A stretch of 64,000 nt of DNA from Vibrio cyclitrophicus (GTDB lineage Bacteria > Pseudomonadota > Gammaproteobacteria > Enterobacterales > Vibrionaceae): positions 1 to 64,000 of the forward strand of contig NZ_AP025482.1 of the NCBI RefSeq assembly GCF_024347435.1. Reading direction: 5' to 3'. The notes under the pieces are model-generated. The model made no database searches. It was given only the letters and a program-made list of their open reading frames with translations, and was not told where the DNA came from. The translations under genes were made by a program, and so were the position numbers. The first letter of the stretch is position 1, and each line of letters starts with the position of its first letter. Below, in pieces: positions 8,755-17,662 of this stretch.

Positions 8755-9598
8755 TTAGTACGACCTAAAACTAACGTACTGACAATTGTTGTTTGCTTTT
8801 ATTTGAACCAGTTTTCCTGTTAGAGTATTACTGCTCACATAGTTTGATGTCACGCTAATTGAGCTACTGCCATCAACACTGGATAACGTTCCCCCTGAAA
8901 TCACAGCTACCATTTGCATCACTATCCCATACTTGTACTGTCTGCCTGCTAGATCTCTATCAGTCACTATGCAAGATGCTTGGGACAGATCTACTTCCAT
9001 TTTCTGACCCCAAATATATTGGGTCATGGTATCACATCCCTCAAAAACTGGTGGATCAACAGGCTCTTCAGGCCCAGCACCTTCCGGTGGCCAAGAGCCT
9101 CCAGCAACAGTAACGCCAGATTCAGGAATATGCTGATGAACACCTTCTGCCAATGTTTGATCCCAAGTCACTAGCGGCACCGACATAAATAAGGTCGCCT
9201 TGGCTAAACTCGCCAGCTTTTCCGGATTCTAAGAAAATAGTGGTATCACCCATTTTTACTGGTTGTGCAAACTCAATGCTGTGTTTCCAGTGAAAGTTGA
9301 CGCTCCCTTCGTAAGCAGGTTCTTTAACATGCTTCTCTCGCATCTCGACACGAAATACGCCAAAACCAGGGCAGTATTACCATCGTATTGTTACTCGTTG
9401 AGACATTAACCTCGTTGTCGATGATCGCTTGCAACGCAGTCGAGTCATCAATGCCATCATCAGCGATAACACCGTGGTCTACTGCATAGATAGTATTTTG
9501 AAATGTCGTAGGTAACACTGCACCTTGTTATAACCTGGAGCAGAAAGACCAGAGGCGTTATATAAGGTTAGAGGTATAAGTATGGCAATTATGTTCAC
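8755..9598 (-). pseudogene. Broken pectate-lyase-superfamily (beta-helix) polysaccharide lyase
   Basis: Three overlapping frames on the minus strand make the remains of one secreted protein. A GTG at 9598 with a strong ribosome site (AAGGGAG) starts a signal peptide (NIIAILIPLTLYNASGLSA). A frame change follows, then GVIADDGIDDSTALQAIIDN, the usual opening of the pectate_lyase_3 beta-helix family (GDG.TDDT.ALQ.AI), then EFSQGDLIYVGAA in another frame, and finally a C-terminal domain that ends NNNCQYVSFRSY. At about 280 codons it is far shorter than family members, so the central helix was probably deleted as well as frameshifted. Its place between the lyase-porin operon and the symporter suggests a second extracellular lyase that has been lost. 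Confidence 0.7.
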
Positions 9599-9640
9599 GT
9601 TTGAATCTCCCTTCCGTGTTTAATCCTTGGTTCCTAGTTA

Positions 9641-9671
9641 AAAAGGAGCTACTGTGAATTGCGTAGCTCCT
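9641..9671 (-). terminator. Terminator of the minus-strand symporter gene
   Basis: AGGAGCTAC and GTAGCTCCT pair around a 10-base loop; on the minus strand the stem is followed by a T run. It lies just downstream of the symporter that ends at 9690. Confidence 0.75.
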
Positions 9672-9689
9672 AAATGGGGTTAATAAATA

Positions 9690-11456
9690 TTATGTGGAGG
9701 TGCTAGTCGTTAACTTACCCGCCTGCTTTGCACTTCTAAGAAGTAAGCTACCAACTGTAACAATAACTACACCACAAAAGACAAAAGCCATGCGACCCCA
9801 GAATGGATTCGGGATCAGCACCATTGCTGTCACCAATAAACCGAAGACTAAGATGAGCTTTCCAAGCATGTCACGTTGTTGACGGTCCATTTCATCTTGA
9901 CCCTCTTCTTCAATAACTGGCGTATCAACATCATTCCAGAACTCTTTCAGTTCCGTATTACGAGCCCCAACAGGCTCTTTGTAGAATCGAGTTGTTAGGC
10001 AGAAGAAACCACCAGTAATGACTAAGTGACCGACAATACCTAACAGTACTTTAAGGTCTTTGGCTTCTCGACCTGTGAAAGGGGTCTCTAAGTTCAGTAA
10101 ATCCGCCACCACATCCGCAGTAATAACAAAACTCACTAAATACGAAACGACCATACCGACCGCAAGCGTTGCCCAAGCGGCCCAATCAGGGGTTTTCTTA
10201 ATGAACATACCAAAGAACAATGGTACGAGGATTGGCATTTGCAGCAGCGTACTGACGTACATCATCGCATCAAACAAGCTCAAACCGCGCAGTGAGTTAA
10301 TAAATAAGGCGACCATAATAATCAATGCACCAAAGACCATCGTCACTATTTGACTCACGCGCATCAATTTTTTGTCATCCGCATTTTTGTCGATAATCGG
10401 TGCATAAAAGTTACGAACGAAGACACCAGAATTGCGATTAAGTCCCGAATCCATCGAAGACATTGTTGCGGCAAATACCGCCGACATGAGTAGACCAACC
10501 ATACCAACTGGCATGACATTTTCTACGAATACCAAATACACCGCATCGGCTGCTTTACTGCCCAGCTCCGCAGCATGCGCTGTTGCTGCATCTGGGTAGA
10601 TAACAGCTGTTACCCAAGGTGGCAAAAACCAAATAGCAGGACCAATCAGCATCAATACAAACGCAAGCAGCGCCGCCTTCCGAGCATTGATTGAATCTTT
10701 CGCTGTCAGGAAGCGATAAGAGTCCTGCATATTGTTGATATTTTGAAGTTGTTTAACAAACATGAAGATGAACCACGACACGAATAGGAGTGGATAATTC
10801 ATGCCAGATCCCATGATGCTATCAGCAGGGAATTGCTCAATAAGGTTAGATGGACCGCCAATTTTCACTAGGGCGGCTACTGCACACACCACAGTTACGG
10901 CCATAATAACCACCATCTGAACAAAGTCAGACGCTACAACGCCCCAGGCACCGCCAATAACGGAGATGAATAGAACAATTAGGCCGGTAACAACAATTGT
11001 CGTCTCTATATCTATTTTAAATACCGCGCTGACAAACAGCGCCAGACCATTTAACCAAATACCCGTGTAAACCACACTTGTTGGCATGGTTGCCCATGTA
11101 AATACCTGTTCGTTTGTCGTGCCAAAGCGACGACGAACACCTTCAATTGGTGTGACAACACGCATTTGACGAAAACGGTATGAAAAGAATAGCCAAGAAA
11201 GTAAAAAGCCAAATGCGTTGGCCATAAATACGACCATGATGGGAAAGCCATCGGTAAATGCTTTACCTGCTGCCCCAGTGAACGTCCACGCACTGAACTG
11301 GGTCATGAAGGCCGTAGAGCCCACCATCCACCACAGCATTTTACCGCCCCCGCGAAAGTAATCACTGGTAGAACTACCTGCGAAGCGTTTAAAGATGACG
11401 CCTATCGCTATCATAAAGATAAAGTAAACGCCCACTACGAGCATATCGACATTCAT
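9690..11456 (-). CDS. Sodium:solute symporter (SSS family), likely oligouronate uptake, copy 1
   Basis: A 588-residue inner membrane transporter with about 13-14 hydrophobic segments. FAGSSTSDYFRGGGKMLWWM near residue 25 and SAFMTQFSAWTFTGAAG-like text just after are typical of SSS transporters; AATMSSMDSGLNRNSGV near residue 345 is the conserved region of helix 8 and contributes to the Na+ site. In marine vibrios such symporters import unsaturated alginate oligomers or monomers. It is nearly identical along its whole length to the plus-strand copy at 11954. A KdgR-like site lies 36 bp upstream of the start. The product would bring lyase products across the inner membrane. Confidence 0.85.
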   Translation of the reverse strand: MNVDMLVVGVYFIFMIAIGVIFKRFAGSSTSDYFRGGGKMLWWMVGSTAFMTQFSAWTFTGAAGKAFTDGFPIMVVFMANAFGFLLSWLFFSYRFRQMRVVTPIEGVRRRFGTTNEQVFTWATMPTSVVYTGIWLNGLALFVSAVFKIDIETTIVVTGLIVLFISVIGGAWGVVASDFVQMVVIMAVTVVCAVAALVKIGGPSNLIEQFPADSIMGSGMNYPLLFVSWFIFMFVKQLQNINNMQDSYRFLTAKDSINARKAALLAFVLMLIGPAIWFLPPWVTAVIYPDAATAHAAELGSKAADAVYLVFVENVMPVGMVGLLMSAVFAATMSSMDSGLNRNSGVFVRNFYAPIIDKNADDKKLMRVSQIVTMVFGALIIMVALFINSLRGLSLFDAMMYVSTLLQMPILVPLFFGMFIKKTPDWAAWATLAVGMVVSYLVSFVITADVVADLLNLETPFTGREAKDLKVLLGIVGHLVITGGFFCLTTRFYKEPVGARNTELKEFWNDVDTPVIEEEGQDEMDRQQRDMLGKLILVFGLLVTAMVLIPNPFWGRMAFVFCGVVIVTVGSLLLRSAKQAGKLTTSTST

Positions 11457-11491
11457 TCTGAACTCCTTTTACATTTTATTTTCACGTAATT

Positions 11492-11510
11492 TTTAAAACC
11501 GTGTTTTATT
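11492..11510. promoter_or_regulatory. Putative KdgR operator for symporter copy 1
   Basis: TTTAAAACCGTGTTTTATT matches the spacing of KdgR boxes (TRAAA, five bases, TTTYA) with A-type half-sites. It lies 36 bp upstream of the minus-strand symporter start at 11456. Confidence 0.5.
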
Positions 11511-11834
11511 ATTTACCAAATAACGTTTTCATAAAGTTCATTTAGGTCATTATGTGAGCTATGTAACTAATTATTTCTAACGGTGTGATTTTGTGTTGTT
11601 GAGGTCAAAGAATGCGTAAAAGGCACAAGCAACGTTGCTGATATGGTTGTAGAAGGCTCAAATAGATGCCCACGAAGCACTCCTTACTATAAGAGCCACT
11701 CAGCGGCGTAAAGGAGGCAGCTGCGCTTACTGCTATTTGATTGGTGAGATCACTCAAGCATCATTAGTACAGAAGCAAAAAGCACTATAAGTTCTAAAGA
11801 AACCAAAGAAGAAATATCACATCCAATATAAAAA
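11511..11834. other. Divergent intergenic region between symporter copies
   Basis: About 320 bp without a recognisable gene on either strand. Several short frames are closed by stops and none looks like a known protein. It must hold the promoters of both symporter genes; the KdgR-like boxes lie at its edges. Confidence 0.5.
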
Positions 11835-11853
11835 AATGAAAAACCGTTTCATT
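11835..11853. promoter_or_regulatory. KdgR operator for symporter copy 2
   Basis: AATGAAAAACCGTTTCATT is a perfect 7-bp-arm palindrome with a five-base centre and agrees with the KdgR consensus AATGAAA-N5-TTTCATT. It is the best KdgR site in the window, 100 bp upstream of the symporter at 11954. Confidence 0.75.
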
Positions 11854-11953
11854 CATCACAAAAGCGCAGAGTTTGTTGGTAATCACCACGTACTTAAAGC
11901 AATATTGAACCATTGTTTTATTTTTAAAAATCTTTATTTTAGAGGTAAGTGTT

Positions 11954-13720
11954 ATGAATATTGACATTGTTGTTGTCGGTGTCTATTTCGTCTTCATGAT
12001 CGCTGTAGGCGTCATCTTTAAACGCTTCGCAGGTAGTTCTACCAGTGATTACTTTCGCGGGGGCGGTAAAATGCTGTGGTGGATGGTGGGCTCTACGGCC
12101 TTCATGACCCAGTTCAGTGCGTGGACGTTCACTGGGGCAGCAGGTAAAGCATTTACCGATGGCTTCCCTATCATGGTTATTTTCATGGCCAATGCGTTCG
12201 GTTTTTTGCTGTCTTGGCTGTTTTTCTCCTACCGCTTCCGTCAAATGCGTGTTGTCACTCCAGTAGAAGGGGTGCGTCGCCGCTTTGGCACGACAAACGA
12301 ACAGGTATTTACATGGGCAACCATGCCAACCAGCATCGTTTATACCGGTATTTGGCTAAACGGTCTGGCGCTATTTGTTAGTGCCGTATTCAATATCGAC
12401 ATCGAAACGACCATCGTCATTACCGGCTTGATTGTTCTATTTATTTCCGTGATCGGCGGTTCGTGGGGTGTGGTTGCATCCGACTTTGTGCAAATGGTCG
12501 TCATCATGGCGGTAACTGTTGTATGTGCGGTTGCAGCTCTCATTAAAATTGGTGGCCCAAGCAACTTAATTGAGCAGTTCCCCGCAGATTCTGTTATGGG
12601 TCCGAACATGAATTACCCACTACTGTTCGTAGCATGGTTCATCTTCATGTTTGTTAAGCAACTTCAAAACATCAACAACATGCAAGATTCTTACAGATTC
12701 TTGACTGCAAAAGACTCAACCAATGCGCGTAAAGCAGCGCTGCTAGCGTTTGCTCTCATGCTGATTGGTCCTGCTATTTGGTTTATGCCGCCATGGGTAA
12801 CTGCAGTCCTTTACCCTGATGCTGCGCTAGCCCACGCTGACGCTCTTGGCGGCAAAGCCGCTGATGCAGTTTATCTGGTGTTCGTTGAGCGCGTCATGCC
12901 AGTGGGTATGGTTGGCTTACTTATGTCTGCTGTATTTGCCGCAACAATGTCTTCAATGGACTCAGGTCTAAACCGCAACGCAGGGGTATTTGTTCGTAAC
13001 TTCTACAGCCCTATTATTAATAAGAATGCATCTGAGAAGAAACTGATGCGTGTCAGCCAAGGTGTCACTGTGGTGTTTGGTGCACTGATTATTGCAGTTG
13101 CTCTATTCATCAACTCACTCCGCGGATTGAGCCTATTTGATGCCATGATGTACGTTAGTACATTGCTACAAATGCCTATCCTAGTTCCTCTGTTCTTCGG
13201 CATGTTTATTAAGAAGACGCCTGATTGGGCAGCTTGGGCTACGCTAGCTGTCGGTATGGTGGTTTCTTACATGGTGAGTTTTGTCATCACACCAGATGTC
13301 ATCGCCAACCTTCTAGGTATCGAGGGCGGCTTCACAAGTCGTGAGGCATCAGACTTGACGGTAATGAATGGCATCATCGGTCACCTTGTGTTCACCGGCG
13401 GTTTCTTCTGCCTAACCACTAAGTTCTACAAAGAGCCACAAGGCGAACGTAAAACAGAACTTAACGAGTTTTGGACTGATGTGGCAACACCTGTTATCGA
13501 GGAAGAAGGACAAGATGCGGTTGACCGCCAGCAGCGCAGCATGCTTGGTAAGCTCATCTTAATCTTCGGCGTGCTGGTAACTGCTATGATACTGATACCA
13601 AATCCATTCTGGGGTCGCATGGCATTCTTGTTCTGTGGCGGTGTGGTACTGACCGTTGGTGCTCTGCTGCTAAAAAGCGCCAGAGAGACCAAAGTACTTA
13701 ACCAGCAAACTCAGAGTTAA
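11954..13720 (+). CDS. Sodium:solute symporter (SSS family), likely oligouronate uptake, copy 2
   Basis: 588 aa, the same length as the minus-strand copy and differing from it by scattered, mostly conservative changes (for example MNIDIVVVGVYFVFMIAVG against MNVDMLVVGVYFIFMIAIG). All SSS features are present, including GGGKMLWWMVGSTAFMTQFS and the SSMDSGLNRNAG segment. AGAGGTAAGTG precedes the ATG. It heads a run of plus-strand genes with uxaC and the cytoplasmic lyase, separated from them by a terminator. The most divergent part is the cytoplasmic C-terminal third (for example VIANLLGIEGGFTSREASDL), so the copies may differ in regulation or slightly in substrate range. Confidence 0.85.
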   Translation: MNIDIVVVGVYFVFMIAVGVIFKRFAGSSTSDYFRGGGKMLWWMVGSTAFMTQFSAWTFTGAAGKAFTDGFPIMVIFMANAFGFLLSWLFFSYRFRQMRVVTPVEGVRRRFGTTNEQVFTWATMPTSIVYTGIWLNGLALFVSAVFNIDIETTIVITGLIVLFISVIGGSWGVVASDFVQMVVIMAVTVVCAVAALIKIGGPSNLIEQFPADSVMGPNMNYPLLFVAWFIFMFVKQLQNINNMQDSYRFLTAKDSTNARKAALLAFALMLIGPAIWFMPPWVTAVLYPDAALAHADALGGKAADAVYLVFVERVMPVGMVGLLMSAVFAATMSSMDSGLNRNAGVFVRNFYSPIINKNASEKKLMRVSQGVTVVFGALIIAVALFINSLRGLSLFDAMMYVSTLLQMPILVPLFFGMFIKKTPDWAAWATLAVGMVVSYMVSFVITPDVIANLLGIEGGFTSREASDLTVMNGIIGHLVFTGGFFCLTTKFYKEPQGERKTELNEFWTDVATPVIEEEGQDAVDRQQRSMLGKLILIFGVLVTAMILIPNPFWGRMAFLFCGGVVLTVGALLLKSARETKVLNQQTQS

Positions 13721-13730
13721 CGTAGTGACA

Positions 13731-13757
13731 AGGGGCTGTCCACCAGCCCCTATTTTG
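13731..13757 (+). terminator. Terminator after symporter copy 2
   Basis: AGGGGCTG and CAGCCCCT form a stem with loop TCCAC, followed by ATTTT. It may be leaky, because uxaC follows 49 bp later with no clear promoter visible. Confidence 0.75.
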
Positions 13758-13805
13758 CGTTTAGCAATCCACTAATCACCACTACGTTTTAAAAAGTATT
13801 TCGAG

Positions 13806-15248
13806 ATGAAACCCATGAACCAATACATCCATGACGATTTTCTTTTAACCTCGGATTTGGCTCGCCGCTTGTTCCATGACTACGCCAAAGCCATTCCGAT
13901 TATTGATTATCACAATCACCTAGATGCAAAACAGATTTGGGAAAACCATCGTGCGAGTAACATCGCTGAATGCTGGCTGCATAGTGATCACTATTTATGG
14001 CGAGCTATGCGTAGCAATGGAGTTGAAGAGCACTACATAACCGGCGATGCTCCAGACAAGGAAAAGTTCGAAAAGTGGTGTCAAACCGCCCCGTACCTGC
14101 TCGGCAACCCGCTTTATCAGTGGTCTCACTTGGAGCTAGAGCGATTCTTTAACTGCTCACTACTATTGAATCCAGACAACGACGATGCTATCTGGTCACA
14201 CTGTGAAGCCGAACTTGCTACATCAAGACTCACAACTCAGAATGTATTAAAACAGTGTAATGTCAACACGCTCTGCACTACAGACTCTCCGCTCTCCGAT
14301 CTTCGCTACCATAAACTGATTGCAGAGTCCGACTTTGACGTCGAGGTGCTGCCTACATTCAGAGCAGACGATCTCTTTGCGTTTGGGTCGCCGAGTGCTT
14401 TTCGCAATATGATTGATACATTAAGCACAATCACTTCTCTCCATATAGCATCGGTCAATGACTTTCTCAACGCTATTTCAAAGCGAATCGAAGCATTTCA
14501 TGACGCAGGCTGCCGATTATCCGATCTTGGACTTACTCAGGTGAATTTTGCGCCTTGCTCACATAAAACGGCTCAACTACTATTTAAGAAGCTTTTAACA
14601 GAGCAAGCTCTTAAAGATATCGAAACCACACAACTTAGCTCTTATTTGTTCAACCAACTGGGTCAACACTACCATAGCCGTGACTGGGCAATGCAACTTC
14701 ATATTGGTGTGCTGGTTAACGTCAACGAACGTCGAAAACAGCAGCTTGGTGGCGGTACCGGATTTAGCGTGATGAACGATCGTCTAATTGCTGAAAACCT
14801 CACCCAGTTTCTCAGTCAACTAGATTTAACCAACCAACTACCAAAGACCGTGCTTTACAGCATCAATCCGAGCCACAATGCACTACTCAGTTGTATTGCT
14901 GGCGCTTTTCAAGACAGTGACTCGGCCGCTGGGAAAATCCAATTTGGCGCAGCATGGTGGTTTAACGACCACAAAGACGGTATGGAAGCACAGCTAACCA
15001 CATTAAAAAACGTGGGAGCGCTAGGTCGATTCATAGGTATGTTGACCGACTCCCGAAATGTGTTCTCAATGAGTCGCCATGAGTATTTTCGCCGTGTACT
15101 CTGTAATCAACTGGCCGTTTGGGTTGAAAATGGAGAGCTCCCAAATCACGATGTCCTACTTAAAGAGACGATCGAAAACATCTGCTATTACAACGCATTG
15201 CATTACTTTAACTTTCCTCAATCCACACTCACAGGGAATGCTCAATGA
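13806..15248 (+). CDS. uxaC: Glucuronate isomerase (UxaC family)
   Basis: 480 aa, cytoplasmic, of the amidohydrolase-like UxaC family that converts D-glucuronate to D-fructuronate and D-galacturonate to D-tagaturonate. The metal-binding HxH is in IPIIDYHNHLDAKQIW near residue 35; LHIGVLVNVN, INPSHNALL and GAAWWFNDHKDGMEAQL further on are diagnostic family blocks. A second ATG three codons on is an alternative start. The stop overlaps the start of the next lyase gene by 4 bp, so the two are translated together. The usual downstream partners uxuA and uxuB are not in the window, so the enzyme may instead isomerise an unsaturated-uronate product ahead of KduD. Confidence 0.88.
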   Translation: MKPMNQYIHDDFLLTSDLARRLFHDYAKAIPIIDYHNHLDAKQIWENHRASNIAECWLHSDHYLWRAMRSNGVEEHYITGDAPDKEKFEKWCQTAPYLLGNPLYQWSHLELERFFNCSLLLNPDNDDAIWSHCEAELATSRLTTQNVLKQCNVNTLCTTDSPLSDLRYHKLIAESDFDVEVLPTFRADDLFAFGSPSAFRNMIDTLSTITSLHIASVNDFLNAISKRIEAFHDAGCRLSDLGLTQVNFAPCSHKTAQLLFKKLLTEQALKDIETTQLSSYLFNQLGQHYHSRDWAMQLHIGVLVNVNERRKQQLGGGTGFSVMNDRLIAENLTQFLSQLDLTNQLPKTVLYSINPSHNALLSCIAGAFQDSDSAAGKIQFGAAWWFNDHKDGMEAQLTTLKNVGALGRFIGMLTDSRNVFSMSRHEYFRRVLCNQLAVWVENGELPNHDVLLKETIENICYYNALHYFNFPQSTLTGNAQ

Positions 15249-17284
15249 TCCAGTTCAGCGAACAACAAATTCAAACCATTAAACAACGCGCTTCTGAGCA
15301 AACCATCGTCCAACTCATCGCTGACAATCATGTTGTCCTCAATAGCGAAACATTAGTACCACCCGATGGTCGCGCAACCTGGAACCTGTACTACTTTTGT
15401 CCAGAGCATGGCGTTCGCCTTACGTGGGATCGTGAAAAGCCACTTTCACACTGTTGCCCTGTTGACGGTAAAGAGTTCACGGGTGAACCATACGACGGCG
15501 CTTGGTGGCGATGGCTAAATGGCTTGAATGCAAAAGCGTGCTACGATCTTGGATTGCTTTGGAATCTAACCGGTGAGCAACGTTTCTTCGATAAGGTAAA
15601 AGACATTCTACTTCAATCCGCTAAATACTATCCGGATTACGAGGTTCATGGCGGGATCCCTTACAACGGCCCTGGTAAAGCCAATGCACAAACTCTATGC
15701 GAGGCAAACTGTCACTTAGACCTTGCTCGCGGCTATGACTTTATTCGTGAACAACTGACACCAGACGAGCAGTCGTACATCGAGCAGCGCCTACTTCGTG
15801 AAGGGGCTGAGTTCTTGATAGAGTACCGAACTGACCAACTCCACAACCATGAGATGAAAATCAACGCCACTATTGGCGTGATTGGGCTTATCTTGGAAGA
15901 GAGCCGCTACATCGATTTCGCTCTGAATACTAACTACGGAATCCACTATCAACTTAACCACGGCTGTTCAGAAGAAGGGATGTGGTTTGAAGGTTCGATC
16001 CACTATCACTACTACGCCTTACAAGCGCTGTTGAACTTTGAAAAGATCGCCTACTCGACACCTCATTCAGTAAGCTCTAACCCTAACTTTGTTAAGATGC
16101 TCAAGTTCCCTCTCAACTTGGTGCTGAATACCGGTGACTTCCCCCGTCTCAATGACTGCATAGCCGGCCAAGAACGCATTACTCATTCACATCTGTTTGA
16201 GTTTGCCTACGCTCAGTACCCTTGCAATGAGTTTGCGAGTGTTTTAACCAGCATCTATCAAAATATCTCAAGAGATAACATCGACGCATTACTTTACGGT
16301 GTCGATGAACTTCCAAAAGCTGCTCCACTGCAATGTCAATCTGTCCACACCATTCAAGCGGGCGTGACGATTCATTATGACCAAAGCAATGATCATTCAC
16401 TGCTTGTTAAACACAGTCCATATGGAGGTGAACACGATCACTACGATCGATTAGGATTGATCATTGTTCGCAATGGCAAAGAGATCCTACCAGATCTCGG
16501 CACAACCGGATATGGCGCGGAGCTTCACTACGGCTATTACAAGAATACCGCCACGCATAACACCCTCGTTGTGAATCAACAAAACCAATCGCCAATCGAC
16601 TCTACATTGCTTCACTTCTCTGACTCACCTATTTGTAAAGTCATTGATACGCTTGCTGATTGGAACCAGCCACCTGCGGAAGTTGATAGTCACACCATCG
16701 AGCAGTGGGATAGTCAGGCATATCAGAATGTTATGTTCAGACGTATCTTATTCTGTGTTGGCGAAGCGTATGTAGAAGCAAACTTGATTGCCAACCCGCA
16801 TCAGCAACAGTTGGATTTGACCTACCACATTCGCGGTGAGCATACCGAAACAAATGACTTTGAGATCTGCTCCAACCCGCTGCCGGGCGCACTGAGCCGG
16901 ATGACAAATACACGTCAGTTAAGTTCGGTTTCTGCACACTCCCATCGCTACGCCATTGAAGGACAAACGCCATTTAGCCAGAAGATGGTATTCAGTTCGC
17001 CGTGTGGCGTCTTGATTGGTGAAGCGCCAGATAACCCAGCAACATCAAACCTTGCGTACATCTTGATTCGCTCCAATGCAACCGCGTTAAATACCATGGT
17101 GCTACACGACCTGTCACGCGATGCCAATCTTCTGCTTGAAGATGTATCTTGGAGCGACACTGAAATCACATTCAGTATCAACCAAGATTGCAACAAAACC
17201 ACCATCAAATACAACTTGTATTCGCATTCTTTGCGGACTCAAAATAGGCAGCCTGAAAGCGACAATCTGGCACTCAACGAATAA
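15245..17284 (+). CDS. Heparinase II/III-type oligouronate lyase, cytoplasmic
   Basis: 679 aa without a signal peptide. The N-terminus has a Cys/His pair of clusters (YYFCPEHGVRL and LSHCCPVDGKEF), as in the zinc-ribbon-like start of several heparinase-II/III relatives. The alpha/alpha toroid follows, with NHEMKINATIGVIGL near residue 200 and WFEGSIHYHYYALQAL near 247 (candidate catalytic Asn/His and Tyr), then a beta-sheet domain with GGEHDHYDRLGLIIVRNGK near 400 and the tail YYKNTATHNTLVVN. The fold is shared by PL12, PL15, PL17 and PL21 enzymes, and exo-acting PL15 or PL17 types finish alginate oligomers. Coupling to uxaC suggests release of unsaturated monomers from an imported oligouronide. 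The exact PL family is not decided by eye. Confidence 0.75.
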   Translation: MIQFSEQQIQTIKQRASEQTIVQLIADNHVVLNSETLVPPDGRATWNLYYFCPEHGVRLTWDREKPLSHCCPVDGKEFTGEPYDGAWWRWLNGLNAKACYDLGLLWNLTGEQRFFDKVKDILLQSAKYYPDYEVHGGIPYNGPGKANAQTLCEANCHLDLARGYDFIREQLTPDEQSYIEQRLLREGAEFLIEYRTDQLHNHEMKINATIGVIGLILEESRYIDFALNTNYGIHYQLNHGCSEEGMWFEGSIHYHYYALQALLNFEKIAYSTPHSVSSNPNFVKMLKFPLNLVLNTGDFPRLNDCIAGQERITHSHLFEFAYAQYPCNEFASVLTSIYQNISRDNIDALLYGVDELPKAAPLQCQSVHTIQAGVTIHYDQSNDHSLLVKHSPYGGEHDHYDRLGLIIVRNGKEILPDLGTTGYGAELHYGYYKNTATHNTLVVNQQNQSPIDSTLLHFSDSPICKVIDTLADWNQPPAEVDSHTIEQWDSQAYQNVMFRRILFCVGEAYVEANLIANPHQQQLDLTYHIRGEHTETNDFEICSNPLPGALSRMTNTRQLSSVSAHSHRYAIEGQTPFSQKMVFSSPCGVLIGEAPDNPATSNLAYILIRSNATALNTMVLHDLSRDANLLLEDVSWSDTEITFSINQDCNKTTIKYNLYSHSLRTQNRQPESDNLALNE

Positions 17285-17291
17285 CGGTAAG

Positions 17292-17326
17292 GCCAGCTCT
17301 TTCACCAAGAGCTGGCTGTATTTTTC
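17292..17326 (+). terminator. Terminator after the cytoplasmic lyase
   Basis: GCCAGCTCT and AGAGCTGGC form a 9-bp stem around TTCACCA, followed by TGTATTTTTC. Confidence 0.85.
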
Positions 17327-17662
17327 TCAGTATCCTCAGTTAACCATCTGTCACCAATACACAAAATCTCTACTCCCATAATAATACAAACCGTACACTC
17401 CAGCGCTTTATACAACTTCAGGCCCCACGAACAAAACTTTGTCAACGATTTACTAAATCAACAATCCCAAAAGAAACACATGCATATGAGCCTAACTAAA
17501 CTCCATCAATCTCAATAAAGCTCTTGCGCACACGGTGTAAGTTTAAATGAAGACTCCCTAGCAATAAGTTAAAAATCCCCCAAATACAAAATCCATCACT
17601 TTTAACTACCAACATCAAAAGTTGAGGTATATACTATTTATTATCCCTATACGGAGGCATAA
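17327..17662. other. Intergenic region upstream of parA
   Basis: About 335 bp with no recognisable gene. It must contain the parAB promoter and probably the ParA operator. I see no clear array of direct repeats or a strong palindrome that I would call a centromere. Confidence 0.4.

Noticed and set aside
16179..17308. Several minus-strand frames inside the cytoplasmic lyase gene
   Set aside because: They are shadows of a well-supported 679-codon gene on the plus strand.
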